DNA of 64,000 nt, taken from positions 1 to 64,000 of the forward strand of contig NW_026251393.1 of the NCBI RefSeq assembly GCF_025118155.1, in the 5' to 3' direction. Source of the stretch: Cokeromyces recurvatus (taxonomy: Eukaryota > Mucoromycota > Mucoromycetes > Mucorales > Mucoraceae). The first letter of the stretch is position 1. Each line of letters opens with the position of its first letter. Positions 1 through 9,301 of this stretch are shown here, piece after piece. Both the position numbers and the translations under genes were made by a program. The notes under the pieces are model-generated. The model saw only the letters and a list, made by a program, of their open reading frames with translations. It searched no databases and was not told where the DNA came from.

Positions 1-254
1 TGAAGTCTCCTAGCTGCTTGTGCTGCTGTAGTAAACTGACCAGTTGCAAACTTTCGTAATATTAATCTATCCTCATTAGTGCTGAATGTTCCATTACGAC
101 CATGATGGGCATTTCGAGTAATGCCGATTTCTTTCGAAATGCGACTAATCGTTGCAACTGATACACCTGTGCGCTTACTAATGTCACTATATTCAACGCC
201 ATCACGAAGAAGACATTCAATGTTTTGCTTAATTTCAACAGAAATGGGCTTCAT
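1..254 (-). CDS. Tc1-like transposase, N-terminal part (truncated by window edge)
   Basis: Minus-strand reading from the ATG at 254 gives an uninterrupted frame of about 84 codons to the window edge. It starts MKPISVEIKQN and contains a helix-turn-helix stretch (DISKRTGVSVATISRI), followed by a second segment ending FTTAAQAARRL. This is the paired-type DNA-binding half of a Tc1 transposase, which binds the terminal repeats. The catalytic DDE domain would lie beyond position 1, so activity cannot be judged. The start codon sits about 160 nt inside the inner repeat at 411-431, as in the complete copy nearby. Family assignment is firm; subfamily is not. Confidence 0.75.
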   Translation of the reverse strand, partial: MKPISVEIKQNIECLLRDGVEYSDISKRTGVSVATISRISKEIGITRNAHHGRNGTFSTNEDRLILRKFATGQFTTAAQAARRL

Positions 255-620
255 GTTTTTTTTTATAGATTGCAATTCTTAATTGGAGAAAAATGAATAG
301 ATGAACAAACAATAAAATACCTACAGGGTCCCTCATGCTCATAGTACTTACTTTCTCAATAGCAGTCACATATACATAAAATCAGTAAATTTATGAGAAA
401 AAAATAGAAAACTCAAAAAATGGTTTCAATGGGGTGATCATTTTTTAAAACCAGTAAGTTGACCGTATAGCACATGACTATGAAGAAATTTCTACCAAAA
501 ATGGAAATATATGTGTACTATTACTGTGTTCAATTTTTAGCCGTTTCAGTTTAATGTTGTGAAGAAAAAAGAAAAAAAGTGAATTTTTAAAAAACATTGA
601 AACCATTTTTTGAGTTAGTG
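1..620 (-). mobile_element. Tc1/mariner element, right part (runs off left edge)
   Basis: The element enters from the left edge and ends at 620, immediately followed by TA (621-622), the expected target dinucleotide. The outer terminal repeat (595-620, reading inward CACTAACTCAAAAAATGG) recurs as a perfect 21-bp inverted copy at 411-431, inside the element. The intact Tc1 element at 5256-6907 shows the same outer/inner inverted arrangement, so this is a sub-terminal repeat and not a separate MITE. The transposase reads leftward from 254. The other end is not visible. Confidence 0.75.
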
Positions 621-769
621 TAATATCATAAGGAGGTTAATATTTAACAAAACACCAATGAAATAGTATCTATAAACATCATCTAGAACTACCAAGCAAA
701 GTATAAATAGCCCGATAGTTTTTACAAGAAGAATATTTAGTTTTTTTAATTTTTAATTTTTTTCTAACA

Positions 770-1015
770 AAAATTTATTCTTACTTGTACCTGTGTCTCA
801 CGATTTATTTCTGTCTTAACCCATACAACATGTCTTATTAAATCATAAGTAACATTTTTTCTGATTCACATCTTATCTCAGATTTCTTTAACAATTCTTA
901 TAAATATCCTATCAATTTATTTAAATTCATAAATAAAATAGTTGACATTAAAATTAGTATTCGGCCTTATTGACTTCTTTTGTCTTTAAATTATTTTTAT
1001 TTTATGATATTTTTT
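770..1015 (+). repeat. Dispersed repeat R1, copy 1
   Basis: This stretch contains CTGATTCACATCTTATCTCA, then TTCGGCCTTATTGACTTC, and a T-rich end. Two longer relatives lie at 9609-9890 and 23486-23775 in the same orientation, with roughly 75-85% identity by eye. I see no coding capacity. The copies abut different neighbours, so it behaves as an interspersed repeat. Its class (LTR fragment or non-autonomous element) is not resolved. Confidence 0.6.
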
Positions 1016-1632
1016 ATTTGGTATTTTAATAGAAATATAACAAATTTAATTTTCTTGTTGTTTTTTGTTGTACTTTTTCTAAAAAAGTGACAATTTTCTT
1101 TTTTGATGTTGGATGATTGTTGAGGTCGCTGAAGGGGATTTTTTTTAGATACTCTTTGCTTTTTAAAGAAATCCCCTTCCTCTCCATCAGTTGGTGATGA
1201 TGCGTTTAAGATATTAAAGACACTTTTGACAATATCTGTTGCAATCCAAGCAGAAACCATAGCTGGAAGAACTGTTTCTCCAAAGTGTTCAATGGAATGA
1301 CCAATGATTATTGGTTCTTGTCTATTGATTCCTGTGATATTAGGCGTCGGTCTGTCTACATTAAACATTGTAAACGAAAGTCCAGAGTGAATAAATCCAA
1401 CTGTCTGAAGTGATTTATACATGGAAGGTTTTATTTTTATAAGGTCATTAAGCATGTCTTTTAGAGTTGTTGATAATTTAACAAACGAGTCTTTAAAATG
1501 TCCGGAAAAAATACTATATTTTGCCTTGATTTCCGTTGCTCCAAATACTTGACCTTTACTGCGATCGATTCTATAAGTGCGAAATACACTATCACATTTG
1601 TGGCTCAATTTTATCCTAGCAATCGCATCCAA
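997..1632 (-). CDS. Hypothetical 211-aa ORF in repeat region
   Basis: Open frame from ATG at 1632 to 997. The first 140 residues have normal amino-acid variety (for example a segment RQEPIIIGHSIEHFGETVLP). The last 45 residues are lysine/asparagine-rich and lie in the AT-rich tail of repeat R1. I do not recognise a domain. It lies between R1 and an LTR (1702), so it may be a remnant of a mobile-element protein and not a host gene. The R1 overlap suggests that the true coding part ends earlier, near the acidic DGEEGDFFKKQ segment. Confidence 0.3.
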   Translation of the reverse strand: MDAIARIKLSHKCDSVFRTYRIDRSKGQVFGATEIKAKYSIFSGHFKDSFVKLSTTLKDMLNDLIKIKPSMYKSLQTVGFIHSGLSFTMFNVDRPTPNITGINRQEPIIIGHSIEHFGETVLPAMVSAWIATDIVKSVFNILNASSPTDGEEGDFFKKQRVSKKNPLQRPQQSSNIKKENCHFFRKSTTKNNKKIKFVIFLLKYQIKNIIK

Positions 1633-1701
1633 TCCATCAATAGTCCTTTTATTGTTTATTTTATCTTGGTTAGCAATGCTTATTGGCTCTTTAATTGCAG
1701 C

Positions 1702-2359
1702 TGTTATGATTGTAGTCGTATTTACAATTAAGTTAATAGAAATAAACCATCATTTATTACATAATAAATAGGTTATTCAAATAAAACTAATATATTGTAC
1801 TTCACAGCATAATATTCATTCTACGCTCAGTTTTGATAATAGTCGTTGTCAGAGTATTCGAGCATTAAAAATAATTATATACATCGCATTATGTAATAGT
1901 AAGAACTCAATAGGTTTATGACTGTTATATTCAATTACATAATTATTTATACAAGTCATTTATATTATATATACATCCATAATGTTGTATAGTGTTATAG
2001 AGGGAATATTCACTGTAAATTAATATTAACGCGTTGCTTATCTCCAAGACAATAATCGTGTATATTTTTAATTTCAGCAACAGCTAAGGCAGAAATCTGC
2101 ATACTGCATGCAGAATTATTCGGAGACAAAATTTGTGCATATTTGTGCACAAAGACTTTATTATAGCAGTATTCACTTATCTAAATCACATTCCTATTAA
2201 TATTACTTACCTTACAAAAACATATAAATAGCTCTCGTCATTTTTCCATATTATTTTTTTCTGGTACAATTTCTGTACTATTTTTTTTAATAACCTATAC
2301 AAAGTTTTTACAGACTTGTCTTTTCTTTTTTCTCTTTCCTTATCTTTGTACTCAAAGCA
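1702..2359 (+). repeat. LTR-1 family, copy 1 (solo LTR or remnant)
   Basis: Begins TGTTATGATTGTAGT and parallels the better-defined solo LTR at 3422-4140 over its full length in the same orientation, at about 80% identity by eye. Both contain a promoter-like ACATATAAATA block followed by T-rich sequence. The end is taken at CAAAGCA (2359) by alignment with the CAAAACA end of the other copy. No matching target duplication is seen (GCAGC before, CGAAC after), so one end may be eroded. Confidence 0.55.
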
Positions 2360-2526
2360 CGAACAATTACATCGAAATTAGATTTCTCTAATTTTCTTTA
2401 TAGTACGTCATGCATAGTCATAGAAATAAGAAGCCTTAAATAATACTATTTTTGGTAAACTTTTCATCAATAGTAGAATCAATTAAATTGGTTTGGTCAA
2501 ACAGGAAATTTGCTTGATAAAGTGTT

Positions 2527-2897
2527 TTATGGGACAATTTGTTCACTTAGTGTACGACTACAATCATAACAGAGTTTAGGATATGGAGCGTGTGATGCTA
2601 ATGAATTGCATGAAGGTATAGGGTTGATTATTGAACAATTGTTGCAGAATAGGGTAATTTTTTTCATTTCGTTTGCAGATCTTTTCATTGGAGCAATAGT
2701 TATAATAGATGCCGGTTTTGATTGTGAAGCCTTAATAATGACATTGACATGTGCCAGAGCGTTTTCGTTCTCTCTGTGTTCGTTTATAATGGAAGAATGT
2801 TCTAATTTTAAACTTGTTAAAGCATATCTTGCCAGATGTTTGTTTTCTTCGGAATCACTGGCTCGCTGACAGGCATGTAATAATGCTTCATCATGAT
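2527..2897 (-). other. Unrecognised ORF with Cys-pair pattern
   Basis: A minus-strand frame ends at 2527 and is open past 2897 into LTR-2 copy A, where its nominal ATG (2958) lies. The non-LTR part has a helical, charged middle and a C-terminal Cys pattern: FCNNC, then a C and an H, then LCYDC within about 33 residues. That looks like a small zinc-binding module. The N-terminus has been replaced by the LTR, so this is probably a truncated protein of unknown function, possibly from an older element. Confidence 0.3.
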
Positions 2898-4214
2898 TAT
2901 CATGATTGTAAGATTTATAACTTAATTCAATAAGATAAATAGTCATAATAGAATACATAGTGCATTTGTATAATAATTCTCTCTATAAACATATTTAGTA
3001 TATTTACCCTTGTATAGAAAAATAATTAATTAATAAAAAGTCCTACATCTAAAAATATACTTTCTTCTATTATTGTTCTGCTGAATATAAATTTATAATA
3101 ATAACTCTATACAAGTTAAACTGGGGTAAACTAAGAATAATACAAATACGCGTAATAATTGATTCTACTCAGAATACACGTATTAGTTATAAAAATAAAT
3201 ATATATAAAAGATATGAATCTATATCTATAATTATAACTCTTAGTAATCCTTCTATAATTATATTATCAAATACAATTTGTTATATTTTTATCTTCTTAT
3301 TACTCATCATCCTTATCCGCGAAATATATAAATACTCTTACATTATTAACTCTTATATTGTATAACATATACTTGAATTAATTCAATTCTTAATAAACTT
3401 ATTGACAAGTCTCAACGTACTTGTTGTGATTGTAGTAGCCTTTATAATTAAGTTAATAGAAATAAACCATCATTTATTATATAATAAAGAGGTTATTCAA
3501 ATAAAACTAATATATCGCGCTTCACAGCATAATATTCATTCTACTCTCAGTTTTGATAATAGTCATTGTTTGAGTATTCGAGCATTAAAAATAATTATAT
3601 ACATTATATTATGTAATAATAATAATTCAATAGGATTATGACTGTTATATTCAATTACATAATTATTTATAAGTCATACATATTATATATAGATAGCTAT
3701 AAAGATAAATATTGTTATGTAATAATATCTTATAGGATAATAATAATAGTAGCATATAAATAATTGGTATTGCTATAGCTGACATATTCACTGTGAATTA
3801 ATATTGACGCGTCGCTTACCCCAGAAATAATAATTTAATATTTTTAGTAACAGCGACAGCTCAGGCAGAAAAGAATAAAAATAGATTTTATTGTAGGCAG
3901 AATTATTCGGAGAAAATATTTATGACTAATGCTTTATTATAGCAATATTTGCTTATCCAAATCATAGTTCTATTAATATCACTTACCTTGCAAAAAACAT
4001 ATAAATAACCCTTTACGTTTTCACATAATTTTTCCTGGTACAATTTTTGTATTATTTTTCTCAATAAAAAAACTACACGAAGTTTTCACAGACTTGTCTT
4101 TTGTCTTTTTCTCTTTCTTTAACTTTTTGCTATCAAAACAGTACTTCTTCTGTCTTATCTTCTTTTATTTTATTTTCTTTTATTTAATTACTTAAACCTA
4201 CCTAAACCACAACA
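2898..4214 (-). repeat. LTR-2 family, copy A, interrupted by LTR-1
   Basis: Read on the minus strand it begins TGTTGTGG at 4214 and ends near 2898. The stretch 2900-3421 is the reverse complement of 8219-8741 (LTR-2 copy B), almost identical over some 520 nt, and 4146-4214 matches 8138-8218. The two halves are separated by the LTR-1 insertion at 3422-4140. Net length without the insert is about 593 bp, against 605 bp for copy B. The 68-codon ORFs it contains on either strand are artefacts of the repeat. Confidence 0.7.
3422..4140 (+). repeat. Solo LTR (LTR-1) with 5-bp target duplication, inside LTR-2
   Basis: A 719-bp sequence starting TGTTGTGATTGTAG and ending CTATCAAAACA is flanked on both sides by GTACT (3417-3421 and 4141-4145). 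The empty site is visible in LTR-2 copy B (8210-8225, opposite strand), where the two flanks are joined around a single GTACT. TG...CA ends and a 5-bp duplication are the signature of LTR-retrotransposon integration. No internal region remains, so LTR-LTR recombination has left a solo LTR. Confidence 0.85.
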
Positions 4215-5255
4215 CGAGATGATTAGTTATCTTTCTTGCTTTTATTTATCTTTTTATATCAAGTATTATTATTAAAAATATGCCATTTACACATAGCCAA
4301 GAAACACATAACTCTATCCAATTACTTATTAAGGATGGTATGACCACCAAAGATATTGTAAATCGTACAGGAGTCTCTAAATGGACAATTAATCGGATTC
4401 GAAGTAAACTGAACTCAGATTACAAACGACCTAAGGGTGGTAGACCTAATCATTTAAGCACTACAACAGCAGTCACACTTCGTTTCAAAGTCCGATGTGG
4501 TTCTTTGCGTACTGCTCGTGCTGCTCATGAATGGCTAAAGCTCAATCATGTCTATATAAGTTACAGCAGAACAGTTGAAATGCTTCATCAGCTGGGTCTT
4601 TTTGTTACTTTAAAGAAGTCCAAGCCTTTCCTTAAGTATCAGCATATTAAGAAAAGACTTCTTTGGGTGAAAAAGCACTGTAACTGGGATTTAAATGACT
4701 GGAAGAAGGTAATATTTTCAGATGAGACTAAGATAAACCTTTGGGGCTCTGATTGAGTTCAATATACATGGAAACAAAAGGGTTATCCGAATCAGCCTCA
4801 TCACTATAAGGCAACTTTGAAGCATGGAGGTGGCTCTTTATTAATGCGGGGCTGTATGACTGCAAAAGGGCCGGGATATGCATGTAGAATAGATGATAAA
4901 ACTTTGAATTCCGAGGGCTATATCTATATTTTAAGCACTACATACAAAGATACATTGGAGTATTATGGCTGGAATAAGAAGGATGTTATTCTTCAACAGG
5001 ATGGTGACACAAAACATACTTCACAAACAACTCAAAAATGGCTTCAACAGGAGGGTATTAACTATATGCATACATGGCCGCTCAATAGTCCGGACTTAAA
5101 CCCTATTGAGCACCTCTGGCATCAGTTAAAATCAAAATTAGGTCAATACCCTACCCATCCAAAAAATATTGAAGAACTGTGGCAAAGGATTAACATAGAA
5201 TGGAATAAGTTTACGGAGAATAACATGTTACCTTACTATGAAAGTATGCCATCTA

Positions 5256-5470
5256 CAGTGACTCACAAAACTGTCCCAATGTTTTGCACTTTTCTCTTTA
5301 ACTGACTCGTTCTTCTTTTGTAATCATGCTAGAAAGATACCGAAAATATCATTCGATAGCCTAAGTAATTCTCTATCAAGTCATTACCAAAAATAGAAAT
5401 ATAATTTAAAACTCAGCGTAAAATATTAAATAAAAAATTGAATATGCATTGGGACAGTTTTGTGGCCGTA
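5256..5470 (+). repeat. Left terminal inverted repeat of nested Tc1
   Basis: 215 bp, mirrored at 6693-6907. It holds an outer copy of ACAAAACTGTCCCAATG near its start and an inner copy in the opposite orientation ending at the GGCCGTA boundary (about 5449-5470). Each transposon end therefore carries two transposase-site candidates facing each other. Confidence 0.85.
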
Positions 5471-5502
5471 AGTTAATTTTATTTAATTTAAACATAGAAC
5501 AA

Positions 5503-6534
5503 CTAATAATCAGTCCAACGACCTTTTGCCTTTATAACAGCTTTGCAACGGTCGGGCATAGAGTCTATAACCCTTAAACAATCTTCTTTGGTAATCTTAT
5601 TGTACCATACATCCGTGATTCTTTCAAAAAGCTCACGAATACCCTTAGGTGGTGTCTCATACTCATTAAGTCTTCTTTTTGTTAGAGCCCACATATGTTC
5701 AATAGGATTAAGGTCTGGAGACTGTGATGGCCAATCAAGAACTTCGTATTCCTGGCTTTTCAAGTATTCTTTGACTGGAATTGACCTATGTTTTGAATCG
5801 TTATCATGCTGGAAGACGATTTGGTCTCTCCTTAATCCTGTTTGCTTGCACACCATTTCGATAGATTTCTCTAATTCGTCTTGAAGGATTTCCTTATAAA
5901 GCTCTCCGTCCATAGTAGAGTCTATTTTGCACATCCAGCCAACTCCGACGCAGGTAATACAACTCCAAATCATGATTGAACCGCCTCCATGTTTATAATT
6001 CTGCTTAATATGACGTATTTGAAGACTTTCATTGTCCCTTATCCAAGCCCAGACACGTCCATCGGAGTTAAAACGATTAATTTTGGTCTCGTCAGACCAA
6101 ATAACCCTTCTCCAATCATCGACTGTGTAGTCTTTATACTTCTTTGCCCATCTAAGTCGTTCTTTAATATTTGTGGGACTAAGTGCAGGTTTCGCTTCCT
6201 TTTCTATAGAACCCAAACCGAGTGATTTTAAAGCGCGACGAACTGTCTCAGATGAGACTGACTTGCCTAGCTCCGACTTAATTGAATTTCCGACTTGCAC
6301 AGCGTTTTCTAAACCTCCTCTAGTTATTTTATGAACACAGTAGTGCTTGTCCCTCTCCGTGAGCTTACCAGGTCGTCCCCCTTTTGACAAGCTGCGCCCA
6401 GATAAATATGTTTTTCCGATGCGACACACAGAACTCCGACTCACACCAATCTGCTCAGCCACATGACGCACAGAAAGTCCGCTGTTGAGCTTGGCAATAA
6501 TGTCATTTCTTTGGTTTTCACTTATGGAGCGCAT
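5503..6534 (-). CDS. Tc1-like transposase, intact (DD34E)
   Basis: A 343-aa DDE/D transposase that would cut and paste its element at TA sites. Residues 1-115 form the bipartite DNA-binding half, including helix-turn-helix VAEQIGVSRSSVCRIGKTYL and a GGRPG hinge. The catalytic triad is complete: D148 in WSDETKIN, D244 in FQHDNDSKH and E279 in PDLNPIEH, with exactly 34 residues between the last two. It ends KAKGRWTDY*. The start at 6534 is the first ATG, inside the 215-bp arms. There are no internal stops or frameshifts, unlike every other transposase in the window. Length fits the Tc1 family (about 340 aa). Confidence 0.93.
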   Translation of the reverse strand: MRSISENQRNDIIAKLNSGLSVRHVAEQIGVSRSSVCRIGKTYLSGRSLSKGGRPGKLTERDKHYCVHKITRGGLENAVQVGNSIKSELGKSVSSETVRRALKSLGLGSIEKEAKPALSPTNIKERLRWAKKYKDYTVDDWRRVIWSDETKINRFNSDGRVWAWIRDNESLQIRHIKQNYKHGGGSIMIWSCITCVGVGWMCKIDSTMDGELYKEILQDELEKSIEMVCKQTGLRRDQIVFQHDNDSKHRSIPVKEYLKSQEYEVLDWPSQSPDLNPIEHMWALTKRRLNEYETPPKGIRELFERITDVWYNKITKEDCLRVIDSMPDRCKAVIKAKGRWTDY

Positions 6535-6692
6535 ACTAACAATATGGCCTCAAGATTTAGTCCCCAAAATTATAGAATATTCTAGAACTTACCTTAATTA
6601 TACTGTGGAAGGTACAAAGAAATAATACGATCGCTACTATATGCTAGGCTGAAGTTACTGCCAAATTGTGGGACAGATTTTATTTTTATAAG

Positions 6693-6907
6693 TACGGCCA
6701 CAAAACTGTCCCAATGCATATTCAATTTTTTATTTAATATTTTACGCTGAGTTTTAAATTATATTTCTATTTTTGGTAATGACTTGATAGAGAATTACTT
6801 AGGCTATCGAATGATATTTTCGGTATCTTTCTAGCATGATTACAAAAGAAGAACGAGTCAGTTAAAGAGAAAAGTGCAAAACATTGGGACAGTTTTGTGA
6901 GTCACTG
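6693..6907 (-). repeat. Right terminal inverted repeat of nested Tc1
   Basis: Reverse complement of 5256-5470, with the same outer and inner sub-repeats. Its outer end abuts the duplicated TA at 6908-6909, after which the interrupted host transposase resumes. Confidence 0.85.
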
Positions 6908-7261
6908 TAGAATCAAGGCTGTCATTAAGACTAAAGGAGGATATACGAAATACTAAATTTATATTTCATATTGTAAATTTAACAAAAATACCGAGTAAAA
7001 ACTTTATTTGCCCAATTAACCAATTAGAATTGGCCAATTCTGATAAATCTTTGAATGTACATAAAGTGTATTTGTAGGAATTATTTAGACAATTTTGAGG
7101 TTTGTACTAAACGTTAATATTGAGATATAGCGTATAAGGTAGAAAAATTATTTTTATGCACCAGTTTCCGTAACTATTGTATGAATAATGTAAATTTTGT
7201 TGAATTTCCATTAAAAAAATACTTTTATTGACGTATCTCTATTCATTTATGTTGTGCATTA

Positions 7262-7309
7262 AGGAAAGTCAAAAATCATAAGATATTGCCACACTCTTGT
7301 GAGCCACTG
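7262..7309 (-). repeat. Right terminal repeat of the outer (host) Tc1
   Basis: Reads inward CAGTGGCTCACAAGAGTGTG and is followed outside by TA (7310-7311), matching a Tc1-type end. It lies about 350 nt beyond the end of the interrupted transposase. No matching left repeat exists upstream of 4280. The left end appears to have been lost at the LTR-2 copy A boundary (4214). Confidence 0.65.
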
Positions 7310-7338
7310 TACCTACAAAGTAATTTATTTATCGCTTT

Positions 7339-8137
7339 TTGAGCGCACAAGATTCGATTTTTAATTTTAATTTACCCAAACTTTTGGCGGATACGATCAA
7401 AACGCTAACAATGGTAACGATCATTTCAAGCTATAACCGCCAGATGACACCAGATATGAAGGCTATATATATACAACAGTTTGAAGACCAGCCTTGTTTC
7501 AAGTCCCTTAATACAAACTTTCCTAACGTTTGTGCATTCGTTTTGTATACTCTAAAAATTAACCTGTACGAAGAATGACCTCAGTATATTTGGTTTTACA
7601 AACATAACACCATAAAAGACGAACTTGAATATAATTTCTTCAAAGCAGCTCAGTACATTTTAACAAGCTATAGCGATAAATGTAACAGATCAATACAATT
7701 AAGAGCACCTAGTGAAAGAACGTTATGGGTTGACCGAATTGCTTCAATATTTCAAACGTTAGGTGATCAAACAGGTCTCATTGGATTGAATGGTGTGAAA
7801 CCTTATCATAAAACTGCATTGATGATAGTATCAATATTGATTTATGGATAAAAACGTGTAGAAGATATCTGGATGCTTTAGTTTTCATTAAACGTCATAA
7901 TGAAATTCTACCAATGGAGGCATCTATCGGATTAGAGAAAAAAGATATGGAGCATACCATGGAAGACATGCTTAAAAATTTAAATTCAACCATAGCTTTC
8001 ATCAACGGGATTGGTCGAAAATATCTCGATGCAAGCCATTCGACGTTCAAAAAGTTACACGTAGTTAGTGTTCAATCGGTCAAACAGACAATAACATTAA
8101 CATCAACCCGCATTGATATTACAAAAGTGGACTATTG
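7339..8137 (+). pseudogene. Decayed ORF of an unidentified repeated family
   Basis: A frame from about 7339 carries an in-frame TGA at 7576-7578, then continues with recognisable coding sequence (APSERTLWVDRIASIFQTLG) to a TAA near 7850. A frameshift moves the remainder into another frame (7914-8150) with a helical stretch ending SVKQTITLTSTRIDI. The last codons are cut by the start of LTR-2 copy B at 8138. From memory it resembles hypothetical proteins common in Mucorales genomes, but I cannot assign a function. At least one stop and one frameshift make it non-functional. Confidence 0.45.
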
Positions 8138-8742
8138 TGTTATGGTTTAGGTAAGTTTAAATAATTAAAGTATAAAAGAAATAAAAGAAATAAAATAAAA
8201 ATAAAATAAGACAGAAGAAGTACGTTGAGACTTGTCAATAAGTTTATTAAGAATTGAATTAATTCAAGTATATGTTATACAATATAAGAGTTAATAATGT
8301 AAGAGTATTTATATATTTCGCGGATAAGGATGATGAGTAATAAGAAGATAAAAATATAACAAATTGTATTTGATAATATAATTATAGAAGGATTACTAAG
8401 AGTTATAATTATAGATATAGATTCATATCTTTTATATATATTTATTTTTATAACTAATACGTGTATTCTGAGTAGAATCAATTATTACGCGTATTTGTAT
8501 TATTCTTAGTTTACCCCAGTTTAACTTGTATAGAGTTATTATTATAAATTTATATTCAGCAGAACAATAATAGAAGAAAGTATATTTTTAGATGTAGGAC
8601 TTTTTATTAATTAATTATTTTTCTATACAAGGGTAAATATACTAAATATGTTTATAGAGAGAATTATTATACAAATGCACTATGTATTCTATTATGACTA
8701 TTTATCTTATTGAATTAAGTTATAAATCTTACAACCATGACA
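8138..8742 (+). repeat. LTR-2 family, copy B
   Basis: A 605-bp sequence from TGTTATGG to ACCATGACA, almost identical (inverted) to the interrupted copy A at 2898-4214 and related to copy C (20764-21310). TG...CA ends fit an LTR. The flanks do not show a clear 5-bp duplication (TATTG against AGTCT) and the two sides belong to unrelated genes, so recombination or deletion probably followed insertion. Confidence 0.65.
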
Positions 8743-9156
8743 AGTCTTTGTAATGGTACTCGCCTGATCGTCAGAACAATTCTACCTCACGTAATAGAGG
8801 CATTAGTTGCAACAGGCTCTCATATTGGTAATGTTGTGTACATTCCAAAAATTAAATTATTTAGCAGCAATGAGCCGACTACACTACCGCTTTCATTTTC
8901 AAGGACTCAATTTCCTGTTAGACTTGCATTTGCAATGACAATTAACAAAGCTCAAGGCCAGACTATGGATCGTATTGGTTTGTATCTTCCAAATCACATA
9001 TTCGGTCATGGACAGCTCTATGTTGCTTTGTCAAGGGTAAAATCGCCTTCTGCTATTAAGATTATGATTGATGCTGATTCTAATAGTGGAAATAACAATG
9101 AAAAATCTTATACTAGAAATGTAGTGTACAATGAAGTTTTATCCAACAATAGCTAA
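8743..9156 (+). pseudogene. C-terminal fragment of Pif1/Helitron-type helicase
   Basis: The frame opens directly at the LTR-2 end and reads SLCNGTRLIV, a long middle part, then LAFAMTINKAQGQT, then HGQLYVALSRV, ending at TAA 9156. These are the C-terminal motifs of Pif1-family DNA helicases, the type fused to Rep in Helitron transposons. The Walker A/B part and any Rep domain are missing, replaced by the LTR. The nominal Met at 8737 lies inside the LTR and is not a real start. Origin from a Helitron is likely, but a host Pif1 paralogue cannot be excluded. Confidence 0.75.
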
Positions 9157-9301
9157 AATTTCTTTAAAATCATTGACTATAAACATAACATTCATATTAC
9201 ATATCCCAAACAATAAACATCAACAATAGTTTTATGTAACCACACAATATAAATGTACTATTTAGGCATTTCTTTTTCTTTTTCTTTTTTTTTTTTAATA
9301 A

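Larger units (their letters stand above)
5256..6907 (-). mobile_element. Complete Tc1/mariner element nested in another Tc1
   Basis: A 1,652-bp element bounded by TA on both sides (5254-5255 and 6908-6909). Both ends read inward CAGTGACTCACAAAACTGTC. The terminal repeats are 215 bp each and look essentially identical. An intact 343-codon transposase occupies the interior on the minus strand. Near-identical arms, intact gene and clean target duplication indicate recent insertion. It is the only apparently autonomous Tc1 copy in the window. Confidence 0.92.
4280..6956 (+). pseudogene. Tc1 transposase, broken by a stop codon and a nested transposon
   Basis: The frame starts at ATG 4280 and shows a helix-turn-helix N-terminus, then FSDETKINLWGSD, which includes the first catalytic Asp. 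An in-frame TGA at 4754-4756 replaces a probable Gly codon. The same frame resumes with the second Asp region (VILQQDGDTKHTS) and the Glu motif (PDLNPIEHLW). At the TA of 5254-5255 the gene is interrupted by a complete second element (5256-6907), then continues from 6908 to TAA 6956. Without the insert and one TA copy the C-terminus reads in frame (IKAVIKTKGGYTKY). There are thus two independent lesions in one gene. Confidence 0.85.

Noticed and set aside
411..615. A 205-bp MITE with 21-bp perfect inverted repeats
   Set aside because: No TA flanks at 411, and the same inner/outer arrangement occurs at both ends of the intact Tc1 at 5256-6907, so the pair is the sub-terminal structure of one element end.
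3159..3365. 68-codon ORF repeated identically at 8275-8481 on the other strand
   Set aside because: It lies wholly within the LTR-2 repeat, is extremely AT/Ile-rich and is not preserved in the diverged copy C. It is an artefact of the duplicated repeat.
4754..4756. TGA codons at expected Trp/Gly positions in three transposase relics, suggesting TGA might be recoded
   Set aside because: Host genes here end at TGA (F-box gene at 18454-18456, NUC1, the coiled-coil gene) and use TGG for Trp throughout, so these are ordinary nonsense mutations in decaying elements.
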